DNA from: Sulfuritalea sp. | GTDB lineage: Bacteria; Pseudomonadota; Gammaproteobacteria; Burkholderiales; Rhodocyclaceae | DNA length: 38,642 nt | Assembly: GCA_030680805.1 (NCBI GenBank) | Contig: JAUXUK010000103.1 | Coordinates: forward strand, 1-38,642 | Reading direction: 5' to 3' | In this document: in pieces, positions 16,947 through 22,580 of the stretch | How positions within the stretch are numbered: position 1 is the first letter of the stretch | Layout: the number at the start of each line of letters is the position of its first letter | Program-made: the position numbers and the translations under genes | Notes under the pieces: generated by a model | Seen by the model: the letters and a program-made list of their open reading frames with translations, nothing else | Databases searched by the model: none | What the model was told of the DNA's origin: nothing

Positions 16947-16970
16947 TCGGCTGCGGCTTCGGCCGATCAG
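16943..16970. terminator. Stem-loop between convergent genes, stop codons inside both arms
   Basis: CTGATCGGC (16943-16951) and GCCGATCAG (16962-16970) form a perfect nine-base stem with a ten-base loop. The TGA of the transferase gene (plus) and the TGA of the anti-sigma gene (minus) each lie within an arm. There is no T-tract, so intrinsic termination is uncertain. It may protect 3' ends on both transcripts. Confidence 0.5.
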
Positions 16971-17668
16971 ATCTTCAGGTAGGTCCAGCCCTGCTGCACG
17001 CGTCCGGCGACGTGCTCGATGGCTGTTCTTGCGACTGCGGCTTCGGGGACCAGCGCCACGTCCTCGCCAACGCGCTGCAAGCGCGCCATGGTCTGTCCGC
17101 AGGCGACGAAACCGACGCGCTGATGCTGTGCCTTGAGTTCAGCGATGCGCGCGGCATAAGGTGTCGTGCGCGCGCGCAGCAGGTCGAGGCCGGTATTGTT
17201 GGCGATGATCTCGATGCGGGCGTTGCCGGTCTTGGCCAGATAGGCTTCGGCGAGGTCGAGCGCCGCATCCATTTGCTCTGCTCGCGAACTGTCCAGATGG
17301 ATCAGGATGCGCGCCGGTTCCGCCGCAAACAGCCGGTCAGTCCAGGCCACCATCGATCCGGGCGTTTCGCTCATTGTCGCTGCGTGGCGCCCCTGCCAGC
17401 CGATCAGCACGCCGATGGCGAGGACTACGCCGGCGGCCAGTGCCCCACCCCAGAATGGAAGGTGGCGGTGCGGCGTGTGGCGCGCGGCCGGCATCTGGCC
17501 ATAGGCATGGCGCACCAGTTCCTTGGCCGAGCGCAGCGCACAAAGGCGCTGACCGAGTTCGACATCCGTCGCAATCGCCGCGAGGATTTCGTCGCATTCC
17601 TCGGTGCCGAGCTGGTTGTCGACGAAGGCATTCAGGCGCTCGTCGGAAAAATCCTTGCCATTGTTCAT
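16967..17668 (-). CDS. Membrane anti-sigma factor with a DsrE-like periplasmic domain
   Basis: A 233-residue protein. Residues 1-60 form a small helical anti-sigma domain (DERLNAFVDNQLGTEECDEI) without the HxxxCxxC zinc motif of ZAS-type anti-sigma factors. Residues 72-90 are one membrane segment. Residues 118-233 are the unusual part: they align with the exported DsrE-like proteins at 6581 and 18376, with shared blocks ILIHLD, TGLDLL and GFVACGQTMARL, and the same QQGWTYLKI-type end. Cys190 takes the place of the sulfur-carrying cysteine. I infer an envelope sensor whose state controls release of the sigma factor encoded just upstream (stop/start overlap of four bases). The GAGGAG ribosome site precedes ATG 17668. 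The domain call is by eye and should be confirmed by profile or structure comparison. Confidence 0.8.
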   Translation of the reverse strand: MNNGKDFSDERLNAFVDNQLGTEECDEILAAIATDVELGQRLCALRSAKELVRHAYGQMPAARHTPHRHLPFWGGALAAGVVLAIGVLIGWQGRHAATMSETPGSMVAWTDRLFAAEPARILIHLDSSRAEQMDAALDLAEAYLAKTGNARIEIIANNTGLDLLRARTTPYAARIAELKAQHQRVGFVACGQTMARLQRVGEDVALVPEAAVARTAIEHVAGRVQQGWTYLKI

Positions 17669-18207
17669 TTCACGCTCCTCAGGCGCTGTTGCGCCGCCGG
17701 CGGTTCCAGAAGAAGCTGTTTCAACGCGCCACGCGCGCGGCACAAGCGGCTCATGACCGTGCCGATCGGTATTGCCAGCACGTCGGCGACCTCCGCGTAG
17801 GAAAAATCCTCGAGATCGACCAGGGTCAGTACCTGGCGCTGGCCGAGCGGCAAGGTCGCAACCGCCGCCCGCACCCGGTTGACCGTTTCCTGGCGTTCGG
17901 CATGGGCTTCCGGTCCCGGCAGATCGGACGGGAGTTCGGCGAGCGCCTCGTCATCGAGATCCTCGCGCCTGGCGCGCAGGTGGTCGATCCAGCAGCGATT
18001 GAGAATCGCGAACAACCAACTCATGAGCCGTGCCGACTCACGCAGCTGATCGAGTCGGGACAGGCCGCGCGTCAGGGCTTCCTGGGCCAGGTCGTCGGCG
18101 AGGACCGCGTCGTGGCACCAGGCGAAGGCGAGGCGATAGAGCCGCACGCGGCTTGCCTTGATCTGCTCCACCAGTTCGCGCTGCTCGCGCGATTGCAGCC
18201 ATTTCAT
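17665..18207 (-). CDS. ECF-type RNA polymerase sigma factor
   Basis: A 180-residue sigma-70 family protein with only regions 2 and 4. Region 2 spans about 18-83 (LADDLAQEALTRGL, then SWLFAILNRCWIDHLRARR) and region 4 about 115-163 (ATLPLGQRQVLTLVDLEDFSYAEVA, then IPIGTVMSRLCRARGAL). Such factors redirect RNA polymerase to stress promoters when released from their anti-sigma factor, here encoded directly downstream with a four-base overlap. A promoter GGGAATAA-N15-CGTCATA lies 24-53 bases upstream of the ATG, and the same sequence faces the other way towards a DsrE-like gene, so the factor probably activates itself and that gene. I do not assign an ECF group number. Confidence 0.92.
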   Translation of the reverse strand: MKWLQSREQRELVEQIKASRVRLYRLAFAWCHDAVLADDLAQEALTRGLSRLDQLRESARLMSWLFAILNRCWIDHLRARREDLDDEALAELPSDLPGPEAHAERQETVNRVRAAVATLPLGQRQVLTLVDLEDFSYAEVADVLAIPIGTVMSRLCRARGALKQLLLEPPAAQQRLRSVK

Positions 18208-18230
18208 CGATTTTCACCCTCTCGTCGCAT

Positions 18231-18260
18231 TATGACGCGGCAGGCGGCGGATTTATTCCC
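18231..18260 (-). promoter_or_regulatory. ECF promoter of the sigma/anti-sigma operon
   Basis: On the minus strand, -35 GGGAATAA (18260-18253), a 15-base spacer and -10 CGTCATA (18237-18231). The predicted start of transcription is about 20 bases before the sigma-factor ATG. The arrangement is identical in elements and spacer length to the divergent promoter at 18281-18310, which is the main support. That the local sigma factor reads it is inferred from the usual self-activation of ECF factors. Confidence 0.72.
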
Positions 18261-18289
18261 TCGCGGCGTTCAGGGGCCGAGGGAATAAA
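18252..18289. repeat. Perfect 12-bp inverted repeat containing both ECF -35 elements
   Basis: TTTATTCCCTCG (18252-18263) and CGAGGGAATAAA (18278-18289) are exact inverted copies separated by 14 bases. Each arm contains one -35 element (GGGAATAA) reading outward. The identity extends beyond the -35 core, so the extra bases may be read by the sigma factor, or the whole palindrome may bind a separate regulator. Confidence 0.8.
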
Positions 18290-18310
18290 CCGGGCCCTGC
18301 CTGCGTCTTA
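18281..18310 (+). promoter_or_regulatory. ECF promoter of the exported DsrE-like gene
   Basis: On the plus strand, -35 GGGAATAA (18281-18288), a 15-base spacer and -10 CGTCTTA (18304-18310). This would give a 5' leader of about 60 bases before ATG 18376. It mirrors the promoter at 18231-18260 with the same spacer and one base difference in the -10 element. Confidence 0.72.
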
Positions 18311-18375
18311 GGAATCACGACGCCGGAACTTGCAGACCAGGCGCGGCCTGATTGTCCAACCAGAGAGGAGCCACC

Positions 18376-18801
18376 ATGATTCGCAGAACTTTTGTCCAGC
18401 TCGTGCTTGCGAGCACCCTGCTTGTTGCCGGAATCCCCGCCGCGGTGGCTGAGCCGGCCAAACCGGGCGTTGTCATCCAGGTCAGCGACGGCGATACCAA
18501 GACCTGGAACCAGGCCCTGAACGTCATCAAGAACGTCCAGGCGGAATATGGCAAGGACAAGGTCAATATCGAACTGGTGGTCTTCGGCCATGGGTCCGGC
18601 CTGCTCAAGTTCGACTCACCGCTGGCGAACCGCATCGACGATGCACTGGCGAACGGCGCCAATGTATTGATGTGCGAGAACACGATGACCGGCCAGAAAC
18701 TGACCAAGGCAGACATGCATTCGAAGGTCGGTTACGTCAAGGCCGGCGTCATCGAAATCATCGAGAAAGGCAGGCAGGGCTGGACCGTGGTTCGGCCGTA
18801 G
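18376..18801 (+). CDS. Exported DsrE/DsrF-like protein (paralogue 2), likely sigma-factor target
   Basis: A 141-residue protein with a signal peptide (1-25, ending AVA) and a DsrE-like domain: VVIQVSDGDTKTWNQALNVI, VVFGHGSGLLKF, and NVLMCENTMTGQKLTKADM with Cys100 in the conserved position. It resembles the protein at 6581 along its length and the periplasmic domain of the anti-sigma factor on the opposite strand. DsrE-type proteins carry or transfer sulfane sulfur in the cytoplasm of sulfur oxidizers. This small exported type is poorly characterised. Start ATG 18376 has GAGGAG at proper distance. The divergent ECF promoter pair suggests it is induced together with sigma and anti-sigma. It may be an effector, or may compete for the signal seen by the anti-sigma factor (inference). 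Confidence 0.87.
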   Translation: MIRRTFVQLVLASTLLVAGIPAAVAEPAKPGVVIQVSDGDTKTWNQALNVIKNVQAEYGKDKVNIELVVFGHGSGLLKFDSPLANRIDDALANGANVLMCENTMTGQKLTKADMHSKVGYVKAGVIEIIEKGRQGWTVVRP

Positions 18802-18811
18802 GGGCAAGACG

Positions 18812-18842
18812 CTCGCGGGGAGGCTTTTCACCGGCCCGCGAG
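18812..18842. terminator. Stem-loop between convergent genes
   Basis: CTCGCGGG (18812-18819) and CCCGCGAG (18835-18842) form a perfect eight-base stem with a 15-base loop containing TTTT. It lies just after the stop of the DsrE-like gene and just after the end of the TauE/SafE gene on the other strand. No T-tract follows, so its terminator role is only likely. Confidence 0.45.
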
Positions 18843-18853
18843 TGGCGCGAAAT

Positions 18854-19657
18854 TCAGCCGGTCAGCAGGCCGTGCAGCATCTTGCTCGCCAGCAGTGCGA
18901 GGAAGCCACCGAAGGCGCGCTTCAGCTGCTTGACCGGCAGCTTGTGCGCCAGCCGCGCCCCGACCGGCGCCATCATGAAACTGATGGCAACGACGCCGAC
19001 GAAGGCCGGCAGGTAGACGTAGCCCAGGGAATACTCCGGCAGGCCCGGGGTCTTCAGGCCGCTGACGATGTAGCCGACGGTGCCGGCCACTGCGATCGGA
19101 AAGCCGAGCGCCGCGGAGGTGCCGACCGCATGGTGTATCACCACGTTGCAATACACCATGAAGGGGATGGAGAGGAAGCCGCCGCCGGCGGCGACCAGGC
19201 TAGACACCACGCCGATCAACGTGCCGGCAACGACCATGCCGGCGGTGCCGGGTAGTTGGCTGTGCGGCTTGGGCTTGAAGTCGAGCATCATCTGCAGCGA
19301 CGCGTAGTAGACAATCGCGGTGAACACCATCGCCAGCGGCCGCGTCGGCACCCAGGTAGCGAGGAAGGAGCCCGACAGGGTGCCGATTACCAGTCCCGGC
19401 GCGAAGCTCTTGACGATGTCCCAGCGCACCGCGCCATGCCCGTGGTGGGCGCGCATGCTGGAAATCGAGGTGAATACGATGGTCGCCATCGAGGTGCCGA
19501 GCGCCAGGTGCATGCTGTGCTCGACCGGGAAGGCCTGCGCCGTGAAAATCATGAACAGCAGCGGGACAATCGTCAGTCCGCCGCCGACGCCGAACAGGCC
19601 GGCAACGAAGCCGGCGAAGACGCCCAGCAGCGGGTAGGCGAGCCACCAGAGCGTCAC
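18854..19657 (-). CDS. TauE/SafE-family sulfite/organosulfur exporter-type permease
   Basis: A 267-residue inner-membrane protein with seven to eight hydrophobic segments and the two family repeats: GVFAGFVAGLFGVGGGLTIVP near the N terminus and GTLIGVVSSLVAAGGGFLSIP in the second half. Members export sulfite, sulfoacetate or related sulfur anions, though many are uncharacterised. The start is GTG at 19657, overlapping the stop of the EVE-domain gene (GTGA). An upstream ATG would overlap that gene further. It converges on the DsrE-like gene, so the two are neighbours but not in one transcript. A shared sulfur theme is suggestive only. Confidence 0.9.
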   Translation of the reverse strand: MTLWWLAYPLLGVFAGFVAGLFGVGGGLTIVPLLFMIFTAQAFPVEHSMHLALGTSMATIVFTSISSMRAHHGHGAVRWDIVKSFAPGLVIGTLSGSFLATWVPTRPLAMVFTAIVYYASLQMMLDFKPKPHSQLPGTAGMVVAGTLIGVVSSLVAAGGGFLSIPFMVYCNVVIHHAVGTSAALGFPIAVAGTVGYIVSGLKTPGLPEYSLGYVYLPAFVGVVAISFMMAPVGARLAHKLPVKQLKRAFGGFLALLASKMLHGLLTG

Positions 19658-20127
19658 TTCGACGCCTTCATGAGTTTGCCGGTGATGAACTTCCATTCCG
19701 CCGGATCGACCGGAGTGATCGACAGGCGGTTGCCTTTCTGCAAGGCGCGCAGATGGGCGAGTTCAGGGTGAGCGCGCAGTTCGTCGAGGCCGACCAGCCG
19801 CGTCTTCTTCACGATGCGCACATCGACATTCACCCAGCGCGGATTTTCCGGCGTGGATTTCGGGTCGAAGTAATGACTTTCCGGATCGAACTGGGTGCGG
19901 TCCGGGTAGGCCAGTTGCGCGACTTCGGCCAGCCCCGCGATGCCCGGCTCGGGGCAGGACGAGTGATAGAAGAGCACGCCATCGCCGACCTTCATCTGGT
20001 CGCGCATGAAATTGCGGGCCTGGTAGTTGCGCACGCCCCACCAGTCGACGGTCTGCTTCGGCATTGCCAAGACGTCATCGATGCCCACCACCGTGGGCTC
20101 GGTTTTCATCAGCCAGTAACGTGCCAT
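19654..20127 (-). CDS. EVE-domain protein (YciB/thymocyte nuclear protein 1-like)
   Basis: A 157-residue single EVE domain, a PUA-like fold. The start is the classic MARYWLMKTEP, followed by DWWGVRNYQARNFMRDQMKVGDGVLFYHSSC and the end region GNRLSITPVDPAEW. EVE domains recognise modified bases in DNA or RNA. The native ligand of this stand-alone type is not known. ATG 20127 overlaps the stop of the upstream EAL-HDOD gene (TGATG), and the stop overlaps the start of the permease gene, so all three are one operon. Confidence 0.92.
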   Translation of the reverse strand: MARYWLMKTEPTVVGIDDVLAMPKQTVDWWGVRNYQARNFMRDQMKVGDGVLFYHSSCPEPGIAGLAEVAQLAYPDRTQFDPESHYFDPKSTPENPRWVNVDVRIVKKTRLVGLDELRAHPELAHLRALQKGNRLSITPVDPAEWKFITGKLMKASK

Positions 20128-21407
20128 CAGTCTGCATCCACCCCGAGTTGCTGCACCCAAAGCAGCGCTTCACCAAGGATTTCTCCCAGCTGGCCAAGGC
20201 TGGCTGCGGCGCCGTAAGGGCCGAGCAATGCCTGGACGCCGGCGATGTCATTGTCGTCGTAGCGTTCCGTCAGCGCGAACAGCTTGCCCAGCGTGCCTTC
20301 GCGGTGTGTCAGCGCCAGCCGCACATCGTTGCCGACGGCAATCTGCGACAGCACATCGGTCATCGACATGCCGAGCGCGGCGGGGACTACCGACATCAGG
20401 CCGGTAATGAAGGCCGGGTCGCCCAGATCCCTTTGTCCCGGGTGCAGCTTCTCGACCAGCAGCTCCATGAAGCGTCCGCGCAGGGCGGCCAGCTGCAGCA
20501 GCGGGTTGTGCGCCAGATCGACATTCGCGCCGCGACTGAACAGCAGCAGTTGCAGCCAGCGCTGCAACTGGCGACGTCCCAGCACCGTGATGGCATGACG
20601 CACCGAGGTAATGCGTGCACGTGCGCCGACGCCGACCGAGTTGGTCAGCCGCAGGAGATTGATGACGAGGGCCGGTTCGGTGCGGAAGGCGGCATCGAGA
20701 CGGGCCTGGTCGGCTTCGTCGGCCACCAGTTTGATCAGGCGCAGCAGGCCCTGCGTCGAGGCATCCAGCTTGCGCCCTTCAACGACCACCGGTCTGGCGA
20801 AGTAGTAGCCCTGAAACAGCTGGAAGCCGAGCAGGCGGCAGAGTTCCATCTGCGTCTGCGATTCGACGTGGCCGGCAATCAAGGTGCGGCGCGTGGTACC
20901 CAGCGCCCGTGCCGAGGTTTGCAGCTGGTCGCCGGGAAGGCCGTCGACATTGATCTTGAGCCAGGTGGCGAGGTCGACCAGCGGCCAAAGGTGGTCGCCG
21001 ACATCGGTGACGCCGGAGATGGAGAAGGCATAGCCTTTGTTCTTGAGCTCCTGGCAACGCGGCAGCAGCGACGGGTCATCGAAGGCGGCCACATCGATTT
21101 CGAGCACCACGATGTCTCTTGGCAGCAACTCGACCAGATCGTTTTCGAGAAACAGGGCATCGACATTGATGAAGGCGCGCGCCTGACCGAAGACATTGGC
21201 CAGGCCAAGTTCAGCGAAGGCTTTGCAGACCACGTCGGCCGTCGCTCTGGCCGCTGCCGTGGCGCTATCGACATGGGCGGAGTTTTCCGCCGTGGCGCGG
21301 AACAGCAGTTCGTAGCCGGCCAGCCCCTGATCCTTGTCGAGGATAGGCTGGCGGCCGATGAAGACTTCTCGCAGTTGATCGCGCGGCGGAGGGGCTTGAT
21401 CGCTCAT
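20127..21407 (-). CDS. EAL-HDOD signalling protein with degenerate EAL domain
   Basis: A 426-residue protein with an EAL-like domain (about 15-200) and an HDOD domain (about 210-400). The EAL motif is ELLFR, and the segment INVDALFL and the end QGYYFARP are recognisable. The DDFG loop of active c-di-GMP phosphodiesterases is replaced by SGVTDVGD, and KID by KIN, so catalysis is unlikely. The protein may only bind a nucleotide or a partner. HDOD domains lack the HD metal residues and act in signalling and regulation of motility or stress. The layout matches the YuxH/CdgJ class. No other c-di-GMP gene is in the window. It heads the three-gene operon with the EVE and permease genes. Confidence 0.9.
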   Translation of the reverse strand: MSDQAPPPRDQLREVFIGRQPILDKDQGLAGYELLFRATAENSAHVDSATAAARATADVVCKAFAELGLANVFGQARAFINVDALFLENDLVELLPRDIVVLEIDVAAFDDPSLLPRCQELKNKGYAFSISGVTDVGDHLWPLVDLATWLKINVDGLPGDQLQTSARALGTTRRTLIAGHVESQTQMELCRLLGFQLFQGYYFARPVVVEGRKLDASTQGLLRLIKLVADEADQARLDAAFRTEPALVINLLRLTNSVGVGARARITSVRHAITVLGRRQLQRWLQLLLFSRGANVDLAHNPLLQLAALRGRFMELLVEKLHPGQRDLGDPAFITGLMSVVPAALGMSMTDVLSQIAVGNDVRLALTHREGTLGKLFALTERYDDNDIAGVQALLGPYGAAASLGQLGEILGEALLWVQQLGVDAD

Positions 21408-21466
21408 CGATTCAAGGCAACGTCTCAGTGAAAACCAGTGCCGACATTATCGGTCCCAAGCGCGAC

Positions 21467-21494
21467 AAAAAAGGGCGCGGAGAATTCCGCGCCC
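21467..21494 (-). terminator. Rho-independent terminator of 6S RNA
   Basis: On the minus strand GGGCGCGG-AATTCT-CCGCGCCC is followed directly by TTTTTT. The eight-base GC stem plus a run of six T makes this the clearest intrinsic terminator in the window. It closes the 6S RNA transcript and separates it from the EAL-HDOD gene. I see nothing else in 21408-21466. Confidence 0.92.
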
Positions 21495-21502
21495 TGCTGA
21501 AA

Positions 21503-21687
21503 GATTCCCCCGCGAGTGCCGTTTGGCCGGCATTCTGAACCTGGGTTCAGAGAGGCCACGTTCCTGCCGCTTCAGGTTCGCTCACCGGGAGCGATCACAA
21601 CAGCGGCGTCTTTGGGCTGCGGCCGGTGCCAATGGATATTGGTTCAAGGAATGGTTGGCCTTGGCGAACACCGCAGGGGAAACCCCG
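21503..21687 (-). ncRNA. ssrS: 6S RNA (SsrS)
   Basis: The minus-strand sequence has the conserved 6S pieces: CCCCTGCGGTGTTCGCC at the 5' side, CCTTGAACC, a central region with TCTGAACCCAGGTTCAGAATG, and GGCACTCGCGGGGGAA at the 3' side, which pairs with the 5' end to close the long hairpin. Position directly downstream of zapA is the typical proteobacterial location. 6S RNA binds RNA polymerase with sigma-70 and lowers transcription in stationary phase. The usual downstream partner fau (5-formyltetrahydrofolate cyclo-ligase) is absent. Ends are approximate. Confidence 0.92.
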
Positions 21688-21729
21688 GGAAGCCAAGCAG
21701 CTCATTCGCGAATCCGGCGCGGAGACGGG

Positions 21730-22053
21730 TCAGAACAACTGTTCGTGCTGCGCCAGCGATTCGTCGAGCTTGGCCTCGATGGAATTTATTCTACGCTGAA
21801 TCGATTCGCTTTCAAGTGCTGCGGCAACGTCCGGCGGAGTGTTCTTTGCAGCGAGCAATTCATGGGCCAGATTCAGCGCCGCCATCACGGCGAGACGCTC
21901 GCCGCTGGCGCGCCCGCCGGTGCCTGTTTTTTCGCCAATTTCCTTGAGCCTGTCGTCGAGAAAGGCCACCGCGGCAAGCAGCGCCTCGCGCTCGGCGGGT
22001 TCGCAGGCGACACGGTATTCCTTGCCCATCAGCTTGACTTCGAGGGTATTCAT
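21730..22053 (-). CDS. zapA: Cell-division protein ZapA
   Basis: A 107-residue protein of the ZapA family, which bundles FtsZ filaments at the division site. The N-terminal globular part (LEVKLMGKEYRVACEPAEREALLAAVAFLDDRL) is followed by a long helix that would form the coiled-coil dimer, containing LAVMAALNLAHELL. Start ATG 22053 has GGAAGG at suitable distance. In-frame codons further upstream fall in a repeat-rich gap and are not convincing. The small ZapB-like gene lies upstream on the same strand and 6S RNA downstream, the usual order in betaproteobacteria. Confidence 0.94.
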   Translation of the reverse strand: MNTLEVKLMGKEYRVACEPAEREALLAAVAFLDDRLKEIGEKTGTGGRASGERLAVMAALNLAHELLAAKNTPPDVAAALESESIQRRINSIEAKLDESLAQHEQLF

Positions 22054-22080
22054 AAGTGCCTTCCCCCCGCCCCGCCCCAC

Positions 22081-22131
22081 GGCTGGCTCTGCATAGCCAG
22101 CCGGCTGCGGCAGCGCGGAGCATGCTCCGCG
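22081..22131. repeat. Two palindromic hairpins in the gap between zapA and its upstream neighbour
   Basis: GGCTGGCT-CTGCAT-AGCCAGCC (22081-22102) and the 18-base perfect palindrome CGCGGAGCATGCTCCGCG (22114-22131) lie 11 bases apart. Together with the REP-like copy at 22151-22190 they fill most of the 178-base gap 22054-22231. They look like mobile palindromic elements rather than promoter sequence. Confidence 0.65.
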
Positions 22132-22150
22132 AAACCCTGCCTCGCCCCAA

Positions 22151-22190
22151 GGAAGGGGGTGACGCCGGTTCGCCGTTGCACGGCTCCGGT
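22151..22190. repeat. REP-like element, copy 1
   Basis: The sequence around GGGGGTGACGCCGGTTCGCC, followed by an ACGGCTCCGG half, folds as an outer CCGG/CCGG stem and an inner GCCGT/ACGGC stem with a TTC bulge. The same layout and the shared words GGGGGTGACG, GGTTCGCCG and CGGCTCCG recur at 23700-23752. Two copies in 1.6 kb suggest a dispersed family in this genome. Confidence 0.6.
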
Positions 22191-22231
22191 TCGTTGTGGC
22201 TTGCGCCCCTTCGGGCGGTCGTGCGGGGCGC

Positions 22232-22426
22232 TCATTCGTCCGGCAACCGTGTCATCAATGCTTCGAGGCGTTCGCGGGTGATTTCGATCTTCTGTGCCAG
22301 CGCGGCTTTTTCGGTTTCCAGGCCTGTCACGTGGGCACGCAGGGCGTGATTCTCGGTGCGCAGGCTGGCGCACACGGCCAGTATCTGTTCGACCTTGCGC
22401 TCAAGGGGATCGAGGGAAACGCTCAT
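22232..22426 (-). CDS. Small coiled-coil protein, TIGR02449/ZapB-like
   Basis: A 64-residue, almost wholly helical protein: LERKVEQILAVCASLRTENHALRAHV and LETEKAALAQKIEITRERLEALMTRL form heptad-like repeats typical of the short ZapB-like family found upstream of zapA. ZapB binds ZapA and stabilises the division ring. The same role is likely here from family and position but was not established for this subgroup. No good -35/-10 pair was found upstream. TTGCAA and TACACT occur on the minus strand in 22427-22470 but are spaced 19 bases apart. Confidence 0.82.
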   Translation of the reverse strand: MSVSLDPLERKVEQILAVCASLRTENHALRAHVTGLETEKAALAQKIEITRERLEALMTRLPDE

Positions 22427-22493
22427 GGCTGCAAGTTTCCGGTAAAAGTGTAATCAGGTCAAGCAACAAGCTTGCAAACTGAATGTGTTTTAT

Positions 22494-22515
22494 GTCCCCG
22501 TGCTTGACCGGGGAC
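22494..22515. repeat. Hairpin in the divergent gap 22427-22580
   Basis: GTCCCCG (22494-22500) and CGGGGAC (22509-22515) form a seven-base stem, followed by a smaller ATCCC/GGGAT hairpin at about 22519-22533. The gap separates the ZapB-like gene from the LPS genes. I see no gene in it and no clear promoter for the plus-strand operon. Confidence 0.5.
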
Positions 22516-22580
22516 GGTATCCCCTTGCGGGATGACAGCCGTCGCCGTTAATTGCCGCTCTCGTCTGGCAAAATGGGCGT

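Noticed and set aside
18325..18350. GGAACTT resembling the -35 of general ECF promoters before the DsrE-like gene at 18376
   Set aside because: No well-matched -10 at suitable distance, and the GGGAATAA pair occurs twice with equal spacing and explains both directions better.
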